64,000 bases of DNA, taken from NCBI GenBank assembly GCA_964613215.1, contig CAZTHK010000007.1, positions 62,001 to 126,000 on the forward strand, given 5' to 3'. The stretch comes from CAZTHK01 sp964613215 (GTDB lineage Bacteria > Krumholzibacteriota > Krumholzibacteriia > Krumholzibacteriales > CAZTHK01). The notes beneath the pieces are model-generated. The model saw only the letters and a program-made list of their open reading frames with translations, ran no database searches and was not told the origin of the DNA. Below, piece after piece: positions 12,501 through 18,113 of this stretch. A program made the translations under genes and the position numbers. Positions within the stretch are counted from its first letter, which is position 1. Each line of letters begins with the position of its first letter.

Positions 12501-13304
12501 CATTACAGTATACCGGTAGTCAATTTCTATTCCGGAGCTTCCAGAGGGGATAACTGCGGAGGTTATTTCAGTGCCATGATCTCCGGTGGGATAGAAATCT
12601 CCACCTGAAGATAAAAGGGTCACTGTCCGGTCAGATAAAACCGGTGAGGAGTTTCCGTATTCATCCTGGACAGAGACACTATATCTTACATATTCTCCAG
12701 CGGTTGCAGTGGTATCCCGAGGCGCCACAACCAGCCTGTATGGAGAAGAAGCTACAACATTAATATGGGGTGAGGAATCTATGCCAACCGGTGAGTCACC
12801 GGTGGGATCGTCGCTCACCGCAAACTCCACTCCACTCCCGGTGGCTGTCTGAGCGGTTGCATTTGCAGAGGAAGATACTGTGCCATCTCCGTATACGATA
12901 TCCACAGTCTGGTTGGTATCCAGAGCGGATACATGCACTGTAACAGTCATCCCTGAAATATCGGTGACAGGATCGTCCAGACTGCCCTGGCTCGAAACAC
13001 TGATATAACCGCCGGTGGTGTCACTGGTATCCTGAGGCGGAGTCCAGCCATCCGGAATAACCAGTTCCACTACTCCGCTTATAAATGTATCAGCTGCAGT
13101 GTACCTTATAGTCCATTCGCCGGAATATCCCGCCGGTACATCTGAAGAAGGGATAATTACCGCCGAACCATCGCCCGGTACGGCGAAGACAATCTCACTG
13201 CCCAGGAAAAGCATAAGAACTACAAGCAGAAAAACCGGTACGCAGGATGGTACGGTCCTTATTTCTGCCCTGATAACTCCGTATATATAACTGCAAATAT
13301 TCAT
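558..13304 (-). CDS. Giant secreted Ig-repeat surface protein with T9SS-type C-terminal tail
   Basis: 4248 aa. A signal peptide (hydrophobic core FLLVVLMLFLG, likely cleaved after A41) is followed by an N-terminal beta-rich region. Six tandem Big_1/invasin-like Ig repeats of about 100 aa occupy residues ~300-910. Each carries the pattern 'S.DKDTVIADG.DQ...TV..D..GNPV.GA.V.LEA.G..N...QP...TG..G.A.G...ST.A..K.I.A.IDG'. Residues ~910-2000 hold further filamin/invasin-like Ig modules (for example DVYDNPVDNETVSFTVQEGGG). From ~2000 to ~3950 come repeated CARDB-like 'VNNGGATV' modules. The last ~100 residues are a FlgD-like tail (NYPNPFRAGSEATRISY ... GVYICKI ... IAVAK), which in FCB bacteria directs type IX secretion. 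It is probably a cell-surface stalk or adhesin. The ATG has only a poor Shine-Dalgarno. The exact number of CARDB-like modules was not counted. Confidence 0.92.
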   Translation of the reverse strand: MNICSYIYGVIRAEIRTVPSCVPVFLLVVLMLFLGSEIVFAVPGDGSAVIIPSSDVPAGYSGEWTIRYTAADTFISGVVELVIPDGWTPPQDTSDTTGGYISVSSQGSLDDPVTDISGMTVTVHVSALDTNQTVDIVYGDGTVSSSANATAQTATGSGVEFAVSDDPTGDSPVGIDSSPHINVVASSPYRLVVAPRDTTATAGEYVRYSVSVQDEYGNSSPVLSDRTVTLLSSGGDFYPTGDHGTEITSAVIPSGSSGIEIDYRYTVMNLSTGHLLAFMVDDDKSPNLISASTSIYLDHGAVSISQCGISADKSIVVADNSDQVGITVNASDQFGNPVDAVSVLVDATGSGNSFTQPSPTGADGTAAGSMRSDTAEEKKITASLDGTSLGDSLAVTFVPGEADLSHSGISSDKDTVIADGNDQVSITVTVRDQYDNPVSGSTVYLEATGSGNTVVQPDGQTGSDGTANGNVSSTLAQDKYIKAKIDGVYLPDSIQVAFIADAADMDVSEISVDSTTAVADGSDSINIQVTVKDYHGNPVSGAAVELEASGSSNQISQPSGATGSGGIAQGTLKSTTAQTKIIRGLIDGSYMADSVEVVFRSGPVSLDVSDISASRDTVNADGVDSVKVTVTVRDQNSNPVQGATVELALTGAGGEDIITQPQGVTGSDGLAEGTIKSITAGGREIRALVNSNYISRVDSVFFRAGNVDAAQSGLSADRDTVIADGVDQVNIAVVARDSNGNPVSGAPVVLEATDTGGGNSFTQPVGNTDQNGEAAGSLRSTYAENKEIRARVDGSYINETAPVEFVPGALDLSVSSISVNKDTVVSDGVDELSVTVTAHDSQENPIAGAGVEIEVAGSQGGNSITQPSSSTGEAGTAVGYIRSTVAETKIIKAKIEGVYVSDSISVVFRAGELHHFYITHDGSGVAGVAESIMVDVRDLYENRIIRFSDTVTIYTDTEEAGDRIDWFLGEAKGTITGQSGDTLNYLFSPSDQGVVTLPMVDEKAEAISIYVDCEGVSSSSGSVLGVDHSGADSIFVVTGDNQRAVVNREVGQSLVVGVEDSYGNRVDNETVSFSVTQGGGTLDTDLSLPGIQTDRNTDSEGLAYCEYWKLGTASGYHSDRCAAEIGGASSGSVSFTATTDHDQVDSIVLTPASGNITIDSPRIVTATLNDQFGNLVVNENLTIYIKDTPADGTLSQHAANPNPTDSLGPAIRSGSTDSTGTISVVYNSPSAAGIDDVIDANNAVVPAGEVADVIYTTVTSGATRLVVSDLDEGSFKAGESFSFKIQAVDDNGNLDPSNTSTVELIAPPAGSIFFSLTDFGPEVTEADLDGGEVALYGRGSLAGDWDVDINDTGGVLNPALLELSILPSDTVDYYDISTSSAVSANQDINMTVAARDRFGNLCSSASYQMDFRAVLAADSSSADSSLTVKEGNLTGGSYSGSGIRYHKAEQIRIEVSSAANTVKGYSDSITVANAPAYQLVKVEGDTAGVTAGDTVLIRSGVYDVYDNPVDNETVSFTVQEGGGSLSSPQESSGPDGLVSVNLITGNKAGENAVRAVILDGNPEGRETNTFSISTLPSQVIDYALLEVDGFIFPAGDTIILSTGAYDQFGNLIASDSTSNLVPVALQPTIGFVPDTVTLSGGRAEFMAVDSVAGTNRIAIEDPGGQQLSSWSDPITITSAPAYRITSISGDTTGVISGATTEMRVRVRDRYGNPVPGEIVHFTVTSDLGGSTVLSDTAGAAHDGLVLTGSDGSAACSLTTDTNSGENRVQAYIDDGTPQERESIEFTILTAAGSIHYYTVIPDGQEETAGQPIGLEITGYDQNDNRVYGDDTTVVDLDSDGSAVYSRDPVTLSDGAASVTAYETEAGPLVLSAQTQGGGGLSYSDTITVLPDVPRGSITIESVIPDTITADGLSKCSITTNPITDMYGNIVSTNNLITVNPSSGTVTSDDEDPMDGKQRFTAANGKVAVFVQSSTSPGTHAVDFESVEGSASGSYDLVFAASPQCVYGGYLSPRNAVPGQQVRFRCMVVNNSATGLNLDTGSSISFSDSVGNIYQANLSSSRFIGGGAADTLVFQNSLLDENFLGGNYTPRVTISGTDIYSSSYQEEFSVQSNALSLSFISITGIVASQTVLSRGDSADVTVDVQNKGGRDVRLDNLQLSFAQGLYEMPGDWNPPLPDSIRVSETRSYSRPVYVRTSSPVGLDTIDASAVARVNGMEVRDNSADDVIETWLIQSAANISYQQNSLSPDTVSPGQNQSFTLNISNSGDAAVILEDDLSLLQFSDGTETFQVALGSEEALTGHKVTTLSFPAAVVPSSMNKGKYSMELTLYGWENGGIYDQSIILADSVVVVSPAALEYIAGSAEPPVVSKNSTVSFSVGIINNGGATVVCNPSLTRLSFEDGTAEYTACLDQNRNNIIYSGSNTLYFNAQEMPDEMANGAYYPQIHISGLENGIEFSRDLTCSDSITVQEPSQLSVNRIDVLPSDHITADQSRDWMASVVLHNYGGATVRLDSMNILMFAGSDNVTGEYTLSLPDFTAGNDTLRGGETESYPVNLSDRSTNSMTTGTVVIEATLYGVDLNSMNPLVATTESGGKGSFLVQTPADPVILSVIPGVDRVTVSQSRDWTIDYLISNRGESDVEIDLDPVKSYPVFSTSDDFNLVYPDSLAGGGNVLEGETTDTLRYIVDGTGSVSGICEINAEISAVEINSLRTLPTISAGPGFLGEVEIETPADIVINGIFPLQDPVTMQQEREWGIDLSIANMGGSDVELEVENSDSTTVSIPGGAGFHFIPPVELTGGGVVLEAGQSGTLRYSVDTTGFVSPGRRPLEGSVLGTEINSGRSVYADTAGTDSVTFQIPPSVSYTPGSLSPLRASRGSNINVELGLESSDPNMSTVILDAEETYVSFRDAQGDSFYSILSPLSENIIEGGGNTTLIFQGSLAGEEIETGSYTLDIHLEGSENGNPFSAILSASPEQLVLEEASRLIIESIQIPPSVTAELQPWWEAKMVVRNLGEASIYLDLSPSATNITFNIAGEGDRTGEYSIVNPDHLEIAGSDTLAGGMSDTLVFTVQSTGVTTGTALVNGSVTGTDINSMEILTDDTYGSGGSYILIQSAGIPAISGIEPGLEQITSGQVSPWEVNMEVVNNGEADLTLLPDSTYIYGNYSLTIPERPDQFTEGGIILPGGETRNIVFSVTPSPSVQGGDFLYLDSRLGMVENNRQKYLYYDSGEGGTGKDTLRIQAPADLNIVSLINSSIRTPYVNTGQTFPLTLQVANNGEAPADSVTVSLTTEGSSRILDSPLVIERLKGSRSLHDTFLVTASQQVGPESLRAELESALDGNSMEKNLVVISPPLDSVALVEVQEPGDLAVESVRPSQSEVNAGQTVDWWIKVTITNRGEAPVQIEAPDVDDIVFSRAGSDLPDYLIDPPEGLGSGNPGLTLGGMETDSLIYTVMTTGNDTGTVNISANITWMDLNQPSLGPALSPGDSMVYVDRPSGVRIVEIASHAPNNNQIPNTSVVNTGQVFNLTVRVENTGGDDLDSVTVRVSAEGEGQSHARAQTETPRIDSGEQGEFDFIVTAGTSAGNEVLQATIDKAVSINTGEEVDPIQALESVENLVIQNPARLSSDAAITSPPGAADDTLSASQEFILTSVVSNLGESTVDDSGIIKLDLPPGFDLVDPVNQPQTRSFIPEEEVSWAITAPASPVEGSMWVEIENIPLDLNTLQPCALEDSVAELDVVVERAAGISDCDLAVNWPDGSLDGTLSTGQRFGVEAVFTPSANSREVMTALQVPPGFTVLSDSVVVTGRGAAERMEAEWEVRAPGYTSSSDTVKLWSEGVDANSGRQFAGCSPRIDLNVEEKASLDLQGEIAGPPEAKDGEISVNLPFTVSALVSKYGDARVDLEGSRLRLILPRVGGYSFDDPSDSLLSFEPGNPVTWSLVAPSISKPRDRMIVEFAEPLPTDGNSGQPVVLEHSQSEIWVETVAGVVTMKNLSRIDTIPPYVVPRGTGDVPVLRIAFGDSSSYTVGLNYIHLTVLNGSGIPLSNPSSMIDSLTLVTSGGRFSTEVGTDNPVSIDTGYGFQLDSGEGDTVLVEADIASGASPGEIRVDIAGGGDVNFTVGNSSGPGVGVVRDEDGGSISGYFLSGPMNVMSSVFEEYVHNYPNPFRAGSEATRISYFLSSPSRVRIRIYDLTGHLVWTREVEPGRNQVYSSARGVYEVEWDGRNDNGEVVRNGVYICKITAGSKSAIFKIAVAK
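10570..12400 (-). repeat. Six tandem ~300-bp coding repeats (Big_1-like Ig modules)
   Basis: Within the giant gene, six consecutive units of roughly 300 bp encode the ISADKD-TVIADG-DQ ... GNPVSGA ... IDGSYMADSVEVVF pattern. The units have diverged: the amino-acid framework repeats, but long identical DNA runs are not obvious. They therefore look like old duplications rather than a recently expanded array. Confidence 0.8.
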
Positions 13305-13583
13305 TTCCAGGGATATGGATGGGCAAGGTATATGCCAGAAGAACAGGTCCGGATTCTCTGATTTATCATCTGCCGATTATCTGCCCGCTTTATCTATCAG
13401 CCCATGCAGTCCAGCCAATGACTTTCCCCCATGTAATATCGTAAGCTCCCGTAGAAAAACAAGTTATCACATAATTACGGGAAAATCACAGTCGCCGTCT
13501 GATACATCCATCCCGGAGTACACTTCCCTCCGGTAGTTCTCCTTCCATTCTCCATACCTTTATCTTTACCCCTCCCATAATCT

Positions 13584-13612
13584 ACCATAACACATAGAGA
13601 AGCAATTTGCAA
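13584..13612 (-). promoter_or_regulatory. Possible sigma70 promoter for the giant surface-protein gene
   Basis: On the minus strand a TTGCAA box (13607-13612) is followed after 17 bp by TATGGT (13584-13589). Each box matches four of six consensus bases. It would give a leader of about 270 nt, so it is only a candidate. Confidence 0.25.
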
Positions 13613-13628
13613 TAATAAGAAAAAGCCC

Positions 13629-13653
13629 TAACTTAAACTAATAAGTTAAGTTA
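13629..13653. other. 8-bp AT-rich inverted repeat (operator or weak terminator)
   Basis: TAACTTAA at 13629-13636 pairs with TTAAGTTA at 13646-13653 across a 9-nt loop. On the minus strand it is followed by GGGCTTTTTC, so it could act as a weak terminator for the preceding operon. The symmetry would also suit a repressor site just upstream of the candidate promoter of the giant gene. Confidence 0.3.
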
Positions 13654-13773
13654 TAGAACGATTTATTTGAATTCACCTTTGCTGGCATAATGAGACTTCA
13701 GTCCTGCCATCCAGTGATCCGGCGGAGAGACCCTGAATCCCGGATTACACCGAACCTGTTGCCCGTACAGCCT

Positions 13774-14160
13774 CTATTCTACCCGGATAACTGAATTCTT
13801 ACCACCGAATCCATCCTTCACCGTATCCGGATTGGCAGGATCGGGAATCCACTCCTCCCCGTCTATCACGAACTTGTACTCGTACCTCCCCGGGGAAAGG
13901 GGAAGAACTATCTTCCATACTCCGTTTGCATCCTTATCCTGCAGGGGATCCGATATCCTTGACCAGTTATTAAATGTACCAGCCAGGGTAACACTCTCAG
14001 CTTCAGGGGCATAAATGGCGAATCTCACACCCTCCTCCACCACCCGCGGACCTACATCATAACCCTTCTCTTTCCAGGAGGGTAATCCGCTCCCACAACC
14101 GAAACAGAACAAACCGGAAAATATGATGATCAGTGTAAACAGGTAACAGAATTTTCTCAT
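13774..14160 (-). CDS. Lipoprotein with AMPK/CBM48-like glycogen-binding module (copy 1)
   Basis: 128 aa from the ATG at 14160, 4 nt after the preceding stop. A lipoprotein signal has its lipidated Cys at residue 22 (FCFGC). Residues ~44-128 are a single 'isoamylase early set'/CBM48-type beta-sandwich: LAGTFNNWS, then LSPGRYEYKFVIDGEEW, then DPANPD. In AMPK-beta and related modules, the Trp of the NNW motif and the Trp after the VDG turn stack on alpha-glucan. Both are present here (W66 and W104), so this copy is the best candidate for real carbohydrate binding. It is the last gene of the string that starts with ppdK. The fold is recognised from family knowledge; the ligand is inference. Confidence 0.85.
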   Translation of the reverse strand: MRKFCYLFTLIIIFSGLFCFGCGSGLPSWKEKGYDVGPRVVEEGVRFAIYAPEAESVTLAGTFNNWSRISDPLQDKDANGVWKIVLPLSPGRYEYKFVIDGEEWIPDPANPDTVKDGFGGKNSVIRVE

Positions 14161-14164
14161 TTCT

Positions 14165-14557
14165 TTACGGCACAATCAGAAGACTTGCCTTTTCCCCCTC
14201 TCCATAGGTTACTACTCTGGGATTGCCGGGATCAAGAACCCTCTCCGACTCATTGACAATAAAAAAATAACGGTACCTCCCCGGAGATAACTTCATCCTC
14301 TTCCACCATACCGAACTTCTCTTTCGGTATTCCATCAATCCCACCAGAACTTCACCGGAGCCGGCATCTCCATATCCCCAGTTATTAAAATCACCCGCCA
14401 CCTGTACTGTCATGGCAGACTCACTCTTATAGCGGAAGGTCACCATTCTTCCATCCATAACCGGTGAATCAACAGCCTCCTCCAGGTACTTCCCGCAGGA
14501 TGGCATGAATAGAATGGTAAACACCACTATTACTGCTGGTTTCCACGCTCTTTTCAT
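14165..14557 (-). CDS. Lipoprotein with degenerate AMPK/CBM48-like module (copy 2)
   Basis: 130 aa. The ATG at 14557 is preferred because AGGTGG lies 5 nt upstream and the product then starts with a proper lipoprotein signal (lipidated Cys at residue 21, FMPSC). The mature part is one CBM48-like domain: VAGDFNNWG at ~53-61, LSPGRYRYFFIVN at ~90-102 and LDPGNP at ~108-113. The first aromatic (W60) is kept, but the turn that normally carries the second sugar-stacking Trp reads NESERV, so glucan binding may be weak or lost. It lies between the CBM48-barrel gene and copy 1, in the same orientation with short gaps. It is probably an outer- or inner-membrane lipoprotein facing the periplasm or surface. 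Confidence 0.82.
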   Translation of the reverse strand: MKRAWKPAVIVVFTILFMPSCGKYLEEAVDSPVMDGRMVTFRYKSESAMTVQVAGDFNNWGYGDAGSGEVLVGLMEYRKRSSVWWKRMKLSPGRYRYFFIVNESERVLDPGNPRVVTYGEGEKASLLIVP

Positions 14558-14592
14558 TCGAACCACCTGATTCGGCAATTTTCTTCATGTTA

Positions 14593-16551
14593 TCAGAATT
14601 CGAATCCCGCTTCAAATTCAATATACATTTCATCGGAGAGACGCTTTTCCGCTCCGGAGAGGGCATTCAATATTTCTGCCCTGTCTCCCCCCTCTACAGC
14701 ATCCATGACCCCTTGTCTGAAAAGATACTTTTCCCTTCCCCGGCCGGTATAAACATATCTCCACCTGTCGTGGGAGCAGGGATTTACTCCCCCTCCCAGG
14801 GAAACCCATCCCCATTCCTTCAGCCCCGCCTGAAGAGCAATGAAAGCATCCAGAAAGTGAGCTGTATCTCCCCATCCCTCCACTTGATAATTGATATATC
14901 TTAAATCCGTCAATAGAGACAGTGGCCCAAACAGGGGCAACCCCCCTCTGGCGTTAATCTTACCGGAATATCCACTCCCGGGTTCTCCTGTCAAGGAGCA
15001 GAATATGTCACCGCCGGTCATCCTGCAGCCCCCCCCTTTCTTCTCCAGACGATAAGAAATATCCACGCTCAGACTATAGATGGAGCGCGCCCTGATAAAG
15101 GGAAGCCGGTTGATGGAGAGATTATCTCCGTCCAGCCAGAAGTTCATCCGCTGCAACCAGAAAATATCTCCGGTGTTACGGGCAGTGAAGCTTTCCATTC
15201 CGGAGCAGAACAGCAGAGCCAGGTCCCCCTCCTGATATGAAGCGCTCCCGGTGATAGCGGTGTGCCTGCCCTCCGGCCTTACTCCTCCCAGATCCCGGTT
15301 ATCCAGGATGGTAGTTTCAAAGGATAATTCCAAACCTACTCTATCACTATGGAAATTCATTCCGGTATAGGCACGCCAGCCCTCCTCCCGGATAAGATCC
15401 AGGCCGGATTCTTCAAAACCGGATAAAGCGGGGCTCTCCATATCCAGCTTCCCGGTGGAAGAGAGATAACACCTCCCCCTCAGTATTTCCACATCTATGC
15501 TGAAATTTCCCTTCCGGGGGAAGGTAAACCATCCTCCACCCATTCTGGTCTTCTCATAGCCACTGAAGATATAGTTTCCTTCACCCTCAACCTCCCATAA
15601 ATTATCATTCTTCCTCTTGTCCTGGCGGTAGAGCAACCTTCCTCTGATATTCTTGGTTTTAAAATCAATCACAACACCGCCAATATCAGAATCAGCGAGG
15701 TCCCTGCAACAGCGGGGAGTACACCATGATCCCTGTTCCACCGTCTCCGGGCCGGTACTGTAACCATCCAGCCTGCCTGCGTAGAAGATATTCCCCTCCA
15801 TACCGAAAAACAGCCTGCCGCTGTATTCTATTCCACTGCAGAACAATCCCAGAGGATAATCATAGGGACCCACTGTTCCGAAAAGATCCAGGGGATCTCC
15901 GGCGCTTATTCCACTCCGGCGGGTGAATGCTCTCAATGCTCCCCGCTCCAGCTGATAAACCACCTCTCCCCCCAGCAGAAAAACCCTTCCGGTATTATCT
16001 TCCCAGTCCCCCGATCGCCATACTCCTCCTGTACTGATATCCCCCTCTAATCTTTCCCCCAGCTTGCCCCGGAAGTCAAATCTTCCCAACAGTTCCCCCT
16101 GGTCTTCACCGGCATTTATAATCAGTTCACCATTCAAAACCGTCTCCCCTCCGCCGGTTCTGATCAACCGCCTTTCTCCGTCCCGGTATATTATCCTGTA
16201 ATCTCCATCCTTTCCCTCCAGAATAAAGTAACTGTTGCCGGCCTCATCCCGGTACGGGTTGTCCGGATCGGGTATCTTTCTGCCATCCACCAGGAAAGCA
16301 TAACTGTAACGCCCGGGAAGGAGAAACAGCCTTATTTCAAAGTAACCGTCTCTGTTAACCATTATATCCATGGTGGGATTCCAGCTGTTGAAGTCTCCCA
16401 CCAGGTATACCTCCTCAGCACCCGGCTCCCGGATACGGAAAATAATCTCCTCCCCGTCCAGGGTAACCGATGCGTTGATATTGCCGCTCAATGATATAAA
16501 CGTCGTCATCGCTGCAAGAAACGGGATAAAATATTTATATATTCTCTCCAT
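14593..16551 (-). CDS. Outer-membrane barrel protein with N-terminal CBM48-like module (copy 3)
   Basis: 652 aa with an N-terminal signal peptide (cleavage near INA|S, residue 27). Residues ~28-115 form a CBM48/AMPK-like module: LVGDFNSWNP at 50-59, LLPGRYSYAFLVDG at 77-90 and DPDNPY. The remaining ~530 residues are rich in alternating, aromatic-girdled beta strands and end in ...EFEAGFEF. A terminal Phe is typical of BAM-assembled outer-membrane barrels. The start ATG overlaps the preceding stop by one base (TGATG), implying translational coupling. The W of NSW is kept; the VDG turn lacks the second Trp. I recognise the module and the barrel character but no named family for the barrel. Confidence 0.8.
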   Translation of the reverse strand: MERIYKYFIPFLAAMTTFISLSGNINASVTLDGEEIIFRIREPGAEEVYLVGDFNSWNPTMDIMVNRDGYFEIRLFLLPGRYSYAFLVDGRKIPDPDNPYRDEAGNSYFILEGKDGDYRIIYRDGERRLIRTGGGETVLNGELIINAGEDQGELLGRFDFRGKLGERLEGDISTGGVWRSGDWEDNTGRVFLLGGEVVYQLERGALRAFTRRSGISAGDPLDLFGTVGPYDYPLGLFCSGIEYSGRLFFGMEGNIFYAGRLDGYSTGPETVEQGSWCTPRCCRDLADSDIGGVVIDFKTKNIRGRLLYRQDKRKNDNLWEVEGEGNYIFSGYEKTRMGGGWFTFPRKGNFSIDVEILRGRCYLSSTGKLDMESPALSGFEESGLDLIREEGWRAYTGMNFHSDRVGLELSFETTILDNRDLGGVRPEGRHTAITGSASYQEGDLALLFCSGMESFTARNTGDIFWLQRMNFWLDGDNLSINRLPFIRARSIYSLSVDISYRLEKKGGGCRMTGGDIFCSLTGEPGSGYSGKINARGGLPLFGPLSLLTDLRYINYQVEGWGDTAHFLDAFIALQAGLKEWGWVSLGGGVNPCSHDRWRYVYTGRGREKYLFRQGVMDAVEGGDRAEILNALSGAEKRLSDEMYIEFEAGFEF

Positions 16552-18113
16552 CAGAAATCACCAAACCAGGCCCTGGTATATATGGATATATATCTTCTCT
16601 TTACGGGAGCCACCGGATAGTATCCCCGGCTCATCCCGGTATTATCTTCATAGGGAAGATACGAACCTGCTGAGATATTAAAACGGAACCGCTTCCCCGG
16701 CCTGAACTCCATCCCCACCTGATAAAAGGATTGATTGGAATCATGCAGATAGAGGGAGGAAAAGAACCGCAAATCAGATGCTGTATTCATACTCCCACGG
16801 GTCGAAAAGAAAAATCTGTTCTCCCCACCGGGATCGAGCACTTTTACAGCTGCACTAACCCTGGCGGAAGACCAGTCGCTGAGCATGAAGAGAGACACTG
16901 ATTCACTCTCAGGATGGTTGATTTGCAGCCCCGGTACAATCTCGAATCCCCCCTTGAACCGGAGCCGCATTCTACCTTCTACCCTTTGATATTCCCGGCC
17001 GGTATCACTCCTGTATGCATCCTCCATGCGCAGGGTCAGCATCTGATCATACTTTCCGCTCTTCCACCAGGCATCCATATAGGTGGCAATAATAGGGCTA
17101 TCCAGGCGGGATAAGTAGCTGTCGAATTCCTCTCCCACCATCCGGTACCCCGGAATAATTCCCGCCTTTCCCAGCCATTCTCTGGAAAAGTCAATCCCAT
17201 GAATCTCAGCGGAGAAGGTGTTACGGGATGAAAATATCCCGCTGAAACCATCACTGGTTATTTTATCCGGGGTTAGCCCCAGCAGGCGTACCTCCTTGAG
17301 ATTATTCCAGTCCCCTCTCAGCGTTCTTGCCAATTCGGCCAGAATTTCCAGCTTGCTGAAACTCAATCCCAGATCCATTCCCAACACTGCCATATTCCCC
17401 TCCGGAGAGCCATTTACACTGGAAAGGGTGACTCCGGACCTGACCAGATTCCCCAGGCTTGTTCTCCCCCTGATGATACTCAGATACTCGCCGGTGGAGC
17501 TGAACATGGTCATTCCATAATTATCCTCTATCTTTCCGGCATCATGCATCCTGGCCAGGGTCCAGGAGAGGTACCACTCTCTCCCGGCGTTAGCCATGGT
17601 TAACTTAATGCCTTCGCTTCTGTTCTCCAGGAGGGGAGAATCATCCGAGATGATCTTAATTAATCTGTGACCGGTGTGGTAAACCCTCTCTCTCATAAAT
17701 AATAATCCACTTATCCTTCCCCCCCATATCTCCATCCCTATATGTCCCTGACGGAGGTGAAAGCTATCCCTTCCGTCTTCTGGCTCCCCATTATAGATAA
17801 AACCGGATCCTCCATTAACGAAGCATTCCACCGGGTTCCAGGGGTGGAAAAGACCCATGGCGGAGAAACGGTCACTACCCGAAATATTCCGGTAATTCCA
17901 GGGAAACCCTTCAGAATCCCGGTACATTCTTATCCTGTTAACATAGTATACCGAGAATTCGCTTGTGGCTGAAGTATCGGCCGGAGTTAAGCCATCCATC
18001 CTGTTGGATCCGGCTCCTATTCCCGGGGAAACCGCATTGAAGCAAAAAGCCCATAACATCACCAGCAATGGAACCGTTACGGAGCGGGTAGATGCAGTAG
18101 CTGAGCCAATCAT
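16551..18113 (-). CDS. Probable outer-membrane beta-barrel protein
   Basis: 520 aa. A signal peptide (PLLVMLWAFCFNAV...GIGA) is followed by a long run of amphipathic beta strands with many Tyr, Trp, Arg and Gly residues. The protein ends in ...ISIYTRAWFGDF, the terminal Phe expected of outer-membrane barrels. The start overlaps the stop of the PorV-like gene by ATGA, and its own stop overlaps the next ATG, so these genes are translationally coupled. No named family is recognised. Its place between a PorV-like protein and a CBM48-barrel suggests a joint envelope complex, but that is inference. Confidence 0.7.
   Translation of the reverse strand: MIGSATASTRSVTVPLLVMLWAFCFNAVSPGIGAGSNRMDGLTPADTSATSEFSVYYVNRIRMYRDSEGFPWNYRNISGSDRFSAMGLFHPWNPVECFVNGGSGFIYNGEPEDGRDSFHLRQGHIGMEIWGGRISGLLFMRERVYHTGHRLIKIISDDSPLLENRSEGIKLTMANAGREWYLSWTLARMHDAGKIEDNYGMTMFSSTGEYLSIIRGRTSLGNLVRSGVTLSSVNGSPEGNMAVLGMDLGLSFSKLEILAELARTLRGDWNNLKEVRLLGLTPDKITSDGFSGIFSSRNTFSAEIHGIDFSREWLGKAGIIPGYRMVGEEFDSYLSRLDSPIIATYMDAWWKSGKYDQMLTLRMEDAYRSDTGREYQRVEGRMRLRFKGGFEIVPGLQINHPESESVSLFMLSDWSSARVSAAVKVLDPGGENRFFFSTRGSMNTASDLRFFSSLYLHDSNQSFYQVGMEFRPGKRFRFNISAGSYLPYEDNTGMSRGYYPVAPVKRRYISIYTRAWFGDF

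Larger units (their letters stand above)
13305..13773. other. Gene-free stretch upstream of the giant surface-protein gene
   Basis: 469 bp between the last CBM48-like lipoprotein gene and the giant gene. It contains an AT-rich inverted repeat and a weak sigma70-like promoter on the minus strand. I see no convincing gene; a 27-codon minus-strand frame begins near 13557 but has no recognisable content. Confidence 0.6.

Noticed and set aside
741..13290. Many open plus-strand frames of 60-290 codons opposite the giant surface-protein gene
   Set aside because: They mirror the codon pattern of the minus-strand gene, have Ser/Thr/Pro-rich noise sequence, no Shine-Dalgarno pattern and no family features.
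13305..13560. Possible cyclic-di-GMP riboswitch upstream of the giant surface-protein gene
   Set aside because: The conserved core segments of c-di-GMP-I and -II are not visible on the minus strand.
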